64,000 nucleotides of DNA from Terriglobus albidus (GTDB taxonomy: Bacteria > Acidobacteriota > Terriglobia > Terriglobales > Acidobacteriaceae): NCBI RefSeq assembly GCF_025685425.1, contig NZ_JAGTAS010000048.1:124001-188000 (forward strand). The letters run 5' to 3'. The notes below the pieces were generated by a model. That model made no database searches. It was not told the DNA's origin and saw nothing but the letters and a program-made list of their open reading frames with translations. This document shows positions 41,559 through 49,109 of this stretch, piece by piece; the stretch's first letter is position 1, and the number at the start of each line of letters is the position of its first letter. The translations under genes and the position numbers were made by a program.

Positions 41559-42662
41559 TTGAAGGCTAAAACACCTAACTTCTATCGTCCAGAACTGGAT
41601 GTGTTGCGCCTCTTCGCCTTTCTTCTGGTATTTTTTCTGCATGGATGGGATGAGATTCCGAGTCGTATCCCAGAATCCATTCATATGGCCGGCCGCTTTG
41701 GCGTATGCGTTTTCTTTCTGCTGAGCGCATACCTTATCACTGAACTTCTGGAGCGGGAAGAATCCAGCACAAATGACATCCGTCTCGGCGCGTTCTATGT
41801 GCGGCGATGCCTCAGGATCTGGCCGCTCTACTTCGCCATACTTGGAGCGGAGGTAGTCACTCGCATCATTCGCCCAACCGAACCTGGATACAAGATGCGT
41901 CTGCTGGCAAATCTCCTTCTGATGGGTAACTGGTATGTCGCTGCTCACGGCTTCAGCATCGCTATTGCCAGTCCACTCTGGAGCATCTCCGTTGAGGAGC
42001 AGTTCTACGTGCTCTGGCCTTCCGTCCGTAAGTTCTTCAAGAGGAAAGGCGCCCAACTTTTCTCTATCGTGATGTTCGTAGTGGGCTACATTGCCCTCTT
42101 TTGGTTGGGCTACACCCATGCTTCGGAACGTGCTGTCTGGGTCAACAGCTTTGTACTCTTCCAGTACTTTTGCAGCGGGTGTATGCTCTCGCTCCTGCTG
42201 CGAGGCCGCGCGCCACAATGGAATATCTTTACGCGCCTCCTGGTCGTTACGGCCGGGTTGGTTCTATTTGCCGCCGCCAGTTATCTGATGTTCGTCCCCT
42301 CCAATACCAACCCGTCTGCCATTATGTCCGGATATCTTCTGGTGAATATCGGTAGTTGCGTTGTATTTCTCGGATTTCTCGGGGCATCGGAAACCTTCAG
42401 TAAAGCGAGGCCGCTGATCTATCTCGGCAAGATCTCTTACGGGCTGTATGTCTTCCATTGGATCGTCCTTCTGATCTGTTTCAAGATCTTTACGCATCTA
42501 AGAGGCAGGTTCCACGTCCCTGAGGCAGTGCTGACGGCCGCCAGACTCTCCAGCGCACTGGCGTTTACGATCCTCATAGCAGCGTTATCCTACCGCTACT
42601 TTGAAGCTCCTGTGCTTCGATTCAAACGTTTGTTCGAAGTGGTGCATACACGAGAGGTTTAG
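41559..42662 (+). CDS. Acyltransferase-3 membrane protein 2
   Basis: A 367-residue acyltransferase-3 with about ten helices: RPELDVLRLFAFLLVFFLHG (catalytic His), GVCVFFLLSAYLITELLERE, FYVRRCLRIWPLYFAIL and PLWSISVEEQFYVLWPSV. The start is TTG at 41559 after GAGGAC; no ATG fits. Only moderately similar to the gene at 39907, so probably not a recent duplicate. The stop TAG (42660-42662) is the first three bases of a MITE-like element. Confidence 0.88.
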   Translation: MKAKTPNFYRPELDVLRLFAFLLVFFLHGWDEIPSRIPESIHMAGRFGVCVFFLLSAYLITELLEREESSTNDIRLGAFYVRRCLRIWPLYFAILGAEVVTRIIRPTEPGYKMRLLANLLLMGNWYVAAHGFSIAIASPLWSISVEEQFYVLWPSVRKFFKRKGAQLFSIVMFVVGYIALFWLGYTHASERAVWVNSFVLFQYFCSGCMLSLLLRGRAPQWNIFTRLLVVTAGLVLFAAASYLMFVPSNTNPSAIMSGYLLVNIGSCVVFLGFLGASETFSKARPLIYLGKISYGLYVFHWIVLLICFKIFTHLRGRFHVPEAVLTAARLSSALAFTILIAALSYRYFEAPVLRFKRLFEVVHTREV

Positions 42663-42751
42663 AGCATTCTGCCTGTTGCTGGGTATTCCCGAAGAGGAGT
42701 GCGGCGTTTTCGATGCGGAAGCCCTACGCTACACCTACAGGGAAAATGCAC
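42660..42751. repeat. MITE-like element, internally deleted copy
   Basis: Left TAGAGCATTCTGCCTGT, then TGCTGGGTATTCCCGAAG, a shortened middle with GCGTTTTCGATGCGG, and right ACCTACAGGGAAAATGC. About 92 bp. It separates two acyltransferase genes and gives the first its stop codon. Confidence 0.72.
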
Positions 42752-42867
42752 GCATGAGCGTCGGGGAACCGATATGTGGCACTCATGGTTTGTGGCTTTT
42801 CTCTTTGTCGTATCGACAACCTACGGATGCTACACTCGCTGAAAGCCGAGCATGGAGGGCATATCGT

Positions 42868-44058
42868 TTGGAGGCCGTAGCTTCTTCTTTGGAGAGCGAG
42901 GTCCCGGCGCGGATTGCCGGTGCACCGACGAGGGCGCCCAGTATCGGGGCCTATCGAAACTTCCATCTGGATACCGTAAGAGCGATTGCCGCCGCGGTCG
43001 TTGTGCTGGACCATACGCGTAGCGTTTTCTTTCGTCCATTTGCGGCATACAAATCGATCCCACATGGGCTGCTGGTGAATCTGGTCTATACGGACCACTA
43101 TTTTGCACGTGCCGCCGTGATGCTGTTCTTCCTGTTGAGCGGCTACCTGGTCGGAATGTCCGCCTTGCGGGCAGAGAAGAAGGCACGCTTCAGCTGGCCG
43201 AGCTATCTGTTGAGCCGTCTGTCACGGCTCTGGGTGGTTCTGTTACCTGCCCTCGTCGTCACCGCAATCTTCGATTGGATTGCCATACGGTATGGTCTTC
43301 CGCACTCCCAAACTCTGGCGGAGGCGGTAGAGCAACGGTCTTTGGCCAATTTTGCCGGGACACTGTTCTTTCTTCAGAAGATCTTCGTGGCTCCTTTTGG
43401 AAGCAATGGCGCAACTTGGAGTCTTGCCTTCGAGTTCTGGTATTACATCCTGTTTCCACTGGCGGCCTTAAGTGTTCTCAGGGCAAAGCGCCGCTGGCTG
43501 CATGGGACTCTCTTTGTTTTGCTGTGCTGGCTCTGCTGGCGAGAGATTCTCGGCCGCTTTCCGATCTGGTGCGCGGGTGTACTTGTAGGTATTGTCGCGG
43601 AGCGATGGCCGATTGCTTCCGCCAGGCTTCGGCGGGTTACGGTGACTGTGTCGCTGCTGGTGCTGCTTGCTGTGGTGTTGGCCTCGGCTGCACACCGCCT
43701 TGGTGCAGTGGGAACTGACTATGCCATCATGGTGCCTTCGTTCACACTGATCTGGGCTCTGATCTCAATGCCCCGGACTGAGGTAGGCGCCTACGCAAAA
43801 ACATCGATTTTCTTTTCTGAGATGTCTTACACGCTCTATCTGACCCATCAGCCGTTTGTCGTGCTTCTCTCTGCACTATGGATTCGTGAGCGGTTCTGGC
43901 CGGCGGATCTTCCACACCTGGCAATGCTGTTTTGTGGGCCGATTGCGCTCGCCTTTGTATTCGCGTACGTGATGTATCTGCTCTTTGAGTCCCGCACGGA
44001 TGCGGTGCGTAACTGGGCCCGCCGTGCCTTGCATATCGGTCAGTCTATGCACGCGTAA
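42868..44058 (+). CDS. Acyltransferase-3 membrane protein 3
   Basis: About 396 residues, ten helices. After an N-terminal tail of about 30 residues the domain begins RNFHLDTVRAIAAAVVVLDHTRS, with FLLSGYLVGM, LSRLSRLWVVLLPALV and SLAFEFWYYILFPLAA. The EFWYY word replaces the VEEQFY of the other two copies, so it belongs to a different acyltransferase-3 subgroup. The TTG at 42868 is preferred because GGAGGG lies eight bases upstream; longer in-frame readings start at an ATG (42754) or inside the MITE and would encode low-complexity sequence. Confidence 0.82.
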   Translation: MEAVASSLESEVPARIAGAPTRAPSIGAYRNFHLDTVRAIAAAVVVLDHTRSVFFRPFAAYKSIPHGLLVNLVYTDHYFARAAVMLFFLLSGYLVGMSALRAEKKARFSWPSYLLSRLSRLWVVLLPALVVTAIFDWIAIRYGLPHSQTLAEAVEQRSLANFAGTLFFLQKIFVAPFGSNGATWSLAFEFWYYILFPLAALSVLRAKRRWLHGTLFVLLCWLCWREILGRFPIWCAGVLVGIVAERWPIASARLRRVTVTVSLLVLLAVVLASAAHRLGAVGTDYAIMVPSFTLIWALISMPRTEVGAYAKTSIFFSEMSYTLYLTHQPFVVLLSALWIRERFWPADLPHLAMLFCGPIALAFVFAYVMYLLFESRTDAVRNWARRALHIGQSMHA

Positions 44059-44146
44059 CGTGGGGCTGAGCGTGTCGTCTGTATCAGAAGGTTTGATTCT
44101 TACGAAACTCTAAGTTTAGTCCTATGCCGAAGTCCGCTCCTGTCTT

Positions 44147-44206
44147 GCTTAAGGGCACGGCTTCAAGCCGTCCCTTTGAGCAAGGCATTCGCGCCTCAGG
44201 CGCGAA
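44147..44206. repeat. REP-like palindromes behind the AAA ATPase gene
   Basis: GGCACGGCTTCAAGCCGTCCC and TTCGCGCCtcaGGCGCGAA; the second begins directly after the ATPase stop at 44207. Same words as at 25580-25780 and 62210-62290. Confidence 0.65.
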
Positions 44207-45373
44207 CTAGCGAGCGGGCCAGGCCCACTTTGGTGTGTTGAAGAGTGTGGCCGCTTCCAGCGTGGTCTCTCCGAATGACTTGATCAGATGCAGGTGAGCG
44301 CAACCAGATTCGGCGAGGACGTTTTCGATAAGTACCGGAGCATGCGAGACGACGATGATTTGCGTGTTCTTCGCGGCGGAGCGGATCAGTCTTGCCAGCG
44401 CCGGCAGCAGGTCCGGATGCAGGCTGGTCTCCGGTTCGTTGAGAACCAGAAGCTCCGGCGGCCGCGGAGTTAGAAGGGCAGCCGTCAGCAGCAGATAGCG
44501 AAGTGTTCCATCAGAGAGCTCCTTCGCGGAGAGGGGACGCAGCAGACCGTGCTGCTGCAGGCAGATGCTGAAACCGCCGCCAGTGCTTTCGATGGAGAGG
44601 CTGCTTCCAGGAAAAGCATCGTCGATGGTGCGGGCAAGTTCTTCATCGGAGCGCAGTTCGAAGATCGTCTGCAGTGCGGCGGCGAGGTTGCTGCCATCGT
44701 GATGGAGCACTGGAGAGAAAGTGCCGATCTGGGCGGAGCGTACGGGCGAGTCTGCGTCGGTGCGGAAGTGATCGTAGAAGCGCCAGCTTCGAATCGATTC
44801 GCGAACAGCAAGCATCTCCGGCGCACGCTGGGGATCGGGAATGCTGGCGAGCATGCTGTCGGTGTCAGCGAGGTGTTGGGTCAGCATGACGGGTTCTTCG
44901 TCTCTGGTCGTTGAAAGCCAGACGAAGTTATTACGGCGGTCGACCATCGCAGAGGCTTTGCGATAGATGGGGCCGTTCCAGATGCACTCCCGCTTGATGC
45001 GTGGATCCAGTCCAAACATTGTCTTGGAGGGTGTCGGGTATCCGAGGTCAATGCTGTACCCATAGAGATCGCTGCCAAAGCCGAGCTTAAGGCTTGCAGA
45101 GTTCCTGCCAGCCAATGGCTCAACTTTATGCTCTCCCTGGCGCACGCTCCGCGCGATGGTCTCAGGGCCGGCCCAGAAGGTGGAGGGCAGCCCTCCTTCA
45201 CGCGCCAGCGAACCTACCACCGCGTTTTGTGCCGCATCGGCGAGCAGGCGTAACGAACGGTAGATGTTGGACTTCCCGCTGCCGTTGGCTCCAGTGACGA
45301 CGCTGAGCTGTCCCAGGGGAAGAACGAGATCGCGAATCGAGCGATATCCCTGGATGGCGATGGTGCGGATCAT
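44207..45373 (-). CDS. AAA-family ATPase (RecF/SMC-like AAA_21)
   Basis: A 388-residue cytosolic ATPase with Walker A GANGSGKSN at about 28-36 (preceded by IQGYRSIRDLVLPLGQLSVVTG), an ABC-type signature LSDGTLRYLLL and Walker B LLVLNEPETSLHPDLLPALA, plus SHAPVLIENV. This is the overcoming-lysogenisation/RecF-like AAA_21 group, which often acts in DNA repair or defence with a nuclease partner. No such partner is fused or adjacent, so the role is open. ATG at 45373 starts the domain cleanly; the long upstream frame is unlikely. Confidence 0.85.
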   Translation of the reverse strand: MIRTIAIQGYRSIRDLVLPLGQLSVVTGANGSGKSNIYRSLRLLADAAQNAVVGSLAREGGLPSTFWAGPETIARSVRQGEHKVEPLAGRNSASLKLGFGSDLYGYSIDLGYPTPSKTMFGLDPRIKRECIWNGPIYRKASAMVDRRNNFVWLSTTRDEEPVMLTQHLADTDSMLASIPDPQRAPEMLAVRESIRSWRFYDHFRTDADSPVRSAQIGTFSPVLHHDGSNLAAALQTIFELRSDEELARTIDDAFPGSSLSIESTGGGFSICLQQHGLLRPLSAKELSDGTLRYLLLTAALLTPRPPELLVLNEPETSLHPDLLPALARLIRSAAKNTQIIVVSHAPVLIENVLAESGCAHLHLIKSFGETTLEAATLFNTPKWAWPAR

Positions 45374-45432
45374 AGATGCAGCATAGCTGGTTGCACGCCG
45401 CAAAATGGCTGATTTCTTGTAGAGAGGCGAGG

Positions 45433-46179
45433 GTGACTCCGTGCTATGCTCCCGTCGTGCCAACTATCGTTGCAGCGCCTGCTACCGAGAGATCGCGGCA
45501 CTCCGTCGTCGTGCGTGTGACGCACTGGATCACGGTGTTGTGTTTTGTGGCGCTGCTGGTGACCGGTGTCGAGATTCTTCTCTCGCATCCGCGGTTCTAT
45601 TGGGGAGAGACCGGCAATGTGAACATGCATCCGTTGTTCACACTGCATGTGCCGTCGTCCCGCGCGATGGTGCCGACTGGTTACGCCGTCCTGCCGGATC
45701 AGAATGGATGGAGCCGCTATCTGCACTTTGAGGCGGCATGGCTGATTGTCCTGACGGGTATCGTCTACGTGCTGGCAAGTCTCTGGAACGGGCATCTTCG
45801 GCGTGATCTTCTGCCGGCAGGTGAGCAGCGCAACTGGAAGGCATACGTGGCGGTGTTGGGCAGATATCTTCGCCGCGCCCCGGTGAAAGAGAGCGGCGCT
45901 TATAACGCCGTGCAAAGAGCGGTCTATCTGGGCGTGATCTTCGGTCTGCTCCCACTGCTGATCTGGACTGGTTTGGCGCTCTCGCCCGCGATTGGTTCCG
46001 TTGCTCCGTGGGCGGTGGAAGCTCTGGGTGGACGGCAATCCGCGCGCACGCTGCACTTCTTCGCAACCATTGCGTTGGTCCTGTTCTTTATCGTGCATGT
46101 GGTGATGGTGGCGCTGGCTGGTTTCTGGAGCCGAACACGGGCGATGGTGACCGGCGCCGTGAAGGAGGAACAGCTATGA
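45433..46179 (+). CDS. Cytochrome b561-type membrane subunit of a molybdoenzyme
   Basis: A di-haem b-type cytochrome of about 248 residues with four membrane helices: RVTHWITVLCFVALLVTGVE (haem-ligand His), YLHFEAAWLIVLTGIVYVL, YNAVQRAVYLGVIFGLLPL and RTLHFFATIALVLFFIVHVV. It resembles cytochromes that pass electrons between the quinone pool and periplasmic oxidoreductases. Its stop overlaps the start of the molybdoenzyme gene (ATGA), showing they form one unit. The start is uncertain: GTG at 45433 has GAGAGG upstream; GTG at 45457 is also possible. Confidence 0.85.
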   Translation: MTPCYAPVVPTIVAAPATERSRHSVVVRVTHWITVLCFVALLVTGVEILLSHPRFYWGETGNVNMHPLFTLHVPSSRAMVPTGYAVLPDQNGWSRYLHFEAAWLIVLTGIVYVLASLWNGHLRRDLLPAGEQRNWKAYVAVLGRYLRRAPVKESGAYNAVQRAVYLGVIFGLLPLLIWTGLALSPAIGSVAPWAVEALGGRQSARTLHFFATIALVLFFIVHVVMVALAGFWSRTRAMVTGAVKEEQL

Positions 46180-46931
46180 GCATGACGCGGCGCAGGATGA
46201 TTACAGCGGCCGTCGCGGCAGGAGCCGGTATCTCTGCTGCAGGCGTAGCGGTGCGGCTGGCGCGGAGATATGGGCTGGTGCCTCCTGACAGTGGCGGTAT
46301 CTACGGCCCGGGCGAGACGTTGACCTACGCCACGCAACGTTTGATGACCACACATTCGATGGCGCGTGAGTTTTCCCGCGGCATGATCTCGAAGGCTCCG
46401 TTCGCGAATGAAATGCCGCCGCTCAACGCGGAGTTCAAGCGCCATCAGGCCGCGGGCTTCAAGGAGTGGAAGCTGACGGTCGACGGCATGGTGGCGCATC
46501 CGGCATCGCTCTCGCTTGCAGATCTAAAGGCACTCCCGCTGCGCAGCCAGATTACGGAGCTGGCATGCGAGGAGGGTTGGTCGTATATCGCGGAGTGGAT
46601 TGGCGCACCGCTCTTCGAGGTGCTACACGCCGCCGGCACGCTGCCCCAGGCTCGCTACGTTGTCTATCGTTCCATCGATCGCGACTGGTGGGAGAGCATC
46701 GACATGGCCGACGCCATGCATCCGCAGACACTGCTTACCTATGGTATGAACGATGACGATCTGCCGGTCAGGTTTGGTGGACCGCTGCGTCTTCGGCTGC
46801 CACGGCAGCTTGGCTACAAGAGCCTCAAGTTTGTCGATTCCATTACCATAACGGACTCAATGAAGCACTTCGGCAAGGGGCTGGGATCAGCTTCGCCGGA
46901 GGGCGGATATGCCTGGTACGCAGGCATTTAG
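46176..46931 (+). CDS. Tat-exported sulfite-oxidase-type molybdopterin oxidoreductase
   Basis: A 251-residue protein with a twin-arginine signal (MTRRRMITAAVAAGAG), so exported folded to the periplasm. The molybdopterin domain of the sulfite oxidase/MsrP type follows: WKLTVDGMVAHPASLSLADL, then ITELACEEGWSYIAEWIGAP with the molybdenum-ligand Cys about 131, and GGPLRLRLPRQLGYKSLKF. The dimerisation domain of sulfite oxidases is absent. Together with the overlapping cytochrome b gene it probably forms a quinone-linked reductase or dehydrogenase; substrate unknown. Confidence 0.9.
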   Translation: MSMTRRRMITAAVAAGAGISAAGVAVRLARRYGLVPPDSGGIYGPGETLTYATQRLMTTHSMAREFSRGMISKAPFANEMPPLNAEFKRHQAAGFKEWKLTVDGMVAHPASLSLADLKALPLRSQITELACEEGWSYIAEWIGAPLFEVLHAAGTLPQARYVVYRSIDRDWWESIDMADAMHPQTLLTYGMNDDDLPVRFGGPLRLRLPRQLGYKSLKFVDSITITDSMKHFGKGLGSASPEGGYAWYAGI

Positions 46932-46957
46932 ACTGCGTTGGCTTGCAATACCCGCTG

Positions 46958-47070
46958 TAGAGCATTTTCCCTGTAGGTGTAGTCCAGAGGATCTGCATTA
47001 TGGGCGTTTTCCGCAATGAAAACGCCGCTACGCCCTTTTCGGGATACCCAGGACCAGGGAAAATGCTCTA
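46958..47070. repeat. MITE-like element, copy 5 (complete)
   Basis: 113 bp with left TAGAGCATTTTCCCTGT, inner palindrome GCGTTTTCCGCAATGAAAACGC and right CAGGGAAAATGCTCTA. It lies 26 bases beyond the molybdoenzyme stop and is the copy with the least altered ends. Confidence 0.8.
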
Positions 47071-47126
47071 GACACCGGGCTTCTGTGATTTCGGCATCTA
47101 AACAAAGGAAAGCCGCTGGTGAACCC

Positions 47127-48005
47127 ATGCTCATACGCTCTGAATTCGATATTCAGTTCCAGCTTCCTGCGCCGGTGACGATGCTTGCCATGTTGGATCT
47201 GCATCCGTCGGTGGATGCCTTTGCACGTGAAGTGACGCCGCTTGCCGTGGAACACGTTGACGGCGTGGAGGTGTCGCGGCTGGTAACGGAGAAGTACCTG
47301 GACAACTTTGGCAATCGCTGTTCACGGGTGCATCTGCCTGCAGGCGCGGTGCGGCTGAGCGGATCAAATGTGGTGGAGATCGAGGGCGCACCGGATGCGG
47401 TGAAAGAAGATGCGCAGCAGGCCGAGGTGCGGGATCTTCCTGCCGCGGCACTGCCGTTTCTGTTTGCCAGCCGGTATTGCGAGGTAGACCGGATGTGCGG
47501 TCTCGCCTGCGATCTTTTCGGAGGAATGCCGAAGGGATGGCCGCTGGCGGCGGCCATCCGTGACTGGGTACACGATCATGTCCGCTTTGACTACAACGCC
47601 GCGCGGCCTACCAAGACGGCGCTTGATGTCTTCACGGAACGGGTCGGCGTCTGCCGCGACTTCCAGCATCTGGCGATTACACTGACGCGGGCCATGAACC
47701 TGCCGGCACGATATGTCGCCGGGTATCTCGGCGACATTCGATCGCCTTATGCCGGGCCGGGCGATTTCTCAGCGTGGTACGAGATCTTTCTCGATGGCCG
47801 CTGGTGGACGATGGATGCACGTCACAACCATCCGCGCATCGGCCGCGTGTTGATGGCAACAGGCCGCGACGCGACCGATGTGGCGATTACGACGACCTTC
47901 GGTGTCGCCAATCTGACTCACTTTTATGTGGAATCGAATGAGACGGATGGCGAGGGGAATCTGATCCTGCCGCCAGGACATCCTGAGACTTCAATCGCAG
48001 CCTAA
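47127..48005 (+). CDS. Transglutaminase-like domain protein
   Basis: A 292-residue protein without signal peptide. N-terminal beta-rich domain (about 1-130), then a transglutaminase-like core: Cys about 176 in TERVGVCRDFQHLAITLTRA and WYEIFLDGRWWTMDARHNHP, the Asp of the triad. The position where most members have His-Ala-Trp reads FSAWYEIF, so Ser stands in place of the catalytic His; some relatives share this. Either the His of ARHNH serves instead or the enzyme is not a transglutaminase or protease. Probably cytosolic. Start ATG with distant AAAGGAAAG. Confidence 0.82.
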   Translation: MLIRSEFDIQFQLPAPVTMLAMLDLHPSVDAFAREVTPLAVEHVDGVEVSRLVTEKYLDNFGNRCSRVHLPAGAVRLSGSNVVEIEGAPDAVKEDAQQAEVRDLPAAALPFLFASRYCEVDRMCGLACDLFGGMPKGWPLAAAIRDWVHDHVRFDYNAARPTKTALDVFTERVGVCRDFQHLAITLTRAMNLPARYVAGYLGDIRSPYAGPGDFSAWYEIFLDGRWWTMDARHNHPRIGRVLMATGRDATDVAITTTFGVANLTHFYVESNETDGEGNLILPPGHPETSIAA

Positions 48006-48045
48006 AAGGCAGTTGGGAGTTAACAGTTGCCGGTTGCCAGTTTTG
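48006..48045 (+). repeat. Post-stop heptad array, variant GTTGGGA
   Basis: After the transglutaminase stop, in gene direction: GTTGGGA GTTAACA GTTGCCG GTTGCCA GTTTTGA. Clear 7-nt spacing of GTT; followed by CCACCCTAGCG, a word also seen at 53532. Confidence 0.55.
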
Positions 48046-48083
48046 AGTATTCCGTACCCACCCTAGCGTTGCTGTCAAGTTCC

Positions 48084-48125
48084 AGGACAATCCTTTACAG
48101 ATCGTTATCAGGACATCCTTTACAC
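48084..48125. repeat. Direct repeat AGGACAxTCCTTTACA
   Basis: AGGACAATCCTTTACA (48084-48099) recurs as AGGACATCCTTTACA (48110-48124), preceded by TGTCAAGT. The pattern recalls terminal sequences of insertion elements of the IS481/IS3 kind, but no transposase lies near, so identity is unproven. Confidence 0.35.
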
Positions 48126-48150
48126 ATTTGGCATAGGTAGCCAGCTGTCT

Positions 48151-48921
48151 CTATTTCTGGCTGGGTGCCCTTTGGTCGATGATGGGGAAGCCGTCCGGAA
48201 GATCGAAGAGTTTGGGGTCCGGGGGAGCCGTGCTGATCTCGGCTACGGTGAAGGTCTGGTGGCCGGAACGCGGGTCGTTGCGGATAGAGAGCAGGTTGAT
48301 GCCGAGCTGCTCGGAGTACCAGTACTCCCGGGTGATGACCCAGGGCTGGGAGTTCCCCAGGACGCCCGGTTTCAGAGTGGTGGTCACGCGGACCCCGTGG
48401 GTATCGATCCCCAGGATGAACCGGCGGCCCAGGTCCTCGCGCGTCGTGGAGCCCGCCGGGAAGCTCTGGACGCCCGGATCGAAGGTGGGGTCCACATCGA
48501 CCGGATCGTTATACGGCAGCATGTAGCAGACCTTCTTATAGGGATGGCAGTTGTAGAAGACATGCGCCGCTGGATCCCCGTGCTGCCACCAGGAGAGATA
48601 GGAGTTTCCTCGGCTGCCAACGGGGCCAAGGAGGCGGCGCTCCTCGAAGATCCGGCCCTGCGCGTCTCGGGCGATGAAGCGGTGGTTGGTCACGGTGGTG
48701 GTATTGCCGTCGGCGTAGGTCCGCACCCATTCGGTATTGAGGGTCAGGGCAAACGGGGCACCCGGCTTGGGAGGGATGTAGATGCTCTCCAGCACCTCGG
48801 AGGTGCCGCCGTCAGGCGGCCGGACCGGAGGCCTGGGCGCGGCGTCCTGCGGAGCGCCAGTCGCGGGCTGTTGGGCAAGCAGTGTGGCAGACAAAAGAGT
48901 GAGGCAAACCGTTCGCAGCAT
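48151..48921 (-). CDS. Hypothetical secreted protein
   Basis: A 256-residue exported protein: signal peptide about 1-16, a Pro/Ala-rich stretch (to about 45), then a beta-rich region with two Cys (NCHPYKKVCYML) that could form a disulfide. Motifs such as RFIARDAQGRIFEERRLLGP and TREYWYSEQLGINLLSIRNDP recur in acidobacterial secreted proteins of no known function. The C terminus ends LPDGFPIIDQ. Convergent with the transglutaminase gene. Confidence 0.75.
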   Translation of the reverse strand: MLRTVCLTLLSATLLAQQPATGAPQDAAPRPPVRPPDGGTSEVLESIYIPPKPGAPFALTLNTEWVRTYADGNTTTVTNHRFIARDAQGRIFEERRLLGPVGSRGNSYLSWWQHGDPAAHVFYNCHPYKKVCYMLPYNDPVDVDPTFDPGVQSFPAGSTTREDLGRRFILGIDTHGVRVTTTLKPGVLGNSQPWVITREYWYSEQLGINLLSIRNDPRSGHQTFTVAEISTAPPDPKLFDLPDGFPIIDQRAPSQK

Positions 48922-48979
48922 TGAGCCTCCAACGGCAGCAGTATCGTTCGGTTTTGAGCGGAAGGAAAGGGAAAAAGAG

Positions 48980-49044
48980 CTTGAAACCTCGGCGAGGGGT
49001 AGCGCATCAGATAAGTTGACAGTAACTCACTCAATGTTCAGAAT
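48980..49044 (+). promoter_or_regulatory. Possible dnaK promoters
   Basis: CTTGAAA at 48980-48986 followed 15 bases later by GCGCATCA resembles a sigma-32-type promoter. A sigma-70-like pair TTGACA (49016-49021), 17-base spacer, CAGAAT (49039-49044) follows. No CIRCE element was found. Both assignments rest on sequence only. Confidence 0.4.
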
Positions 49045-49109
49045 AGAGACTGTCGAGGGATGGAATTTGCGTCCTTCGGGACGGATTTCAGAGGGTTTAG
49101 GAGCAGGCT

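Noticed and set aside
42601-42867. N-terminal extension of the third acyltransferase reaching back through the MITE
   Set aside because: The extension would be encoded by the element itself and a low-complexity stretch; a TTG with good ribosome site at 42868 gives a family-typical N terminus.
44207-46931. Defence island around the AAA ATPase
   Set aside because: Neighbours are a cytochrome/molybdoenzyme pair and acyltransferases; no nuclease, methylase, reverse transcriptase or toxin gene is present.
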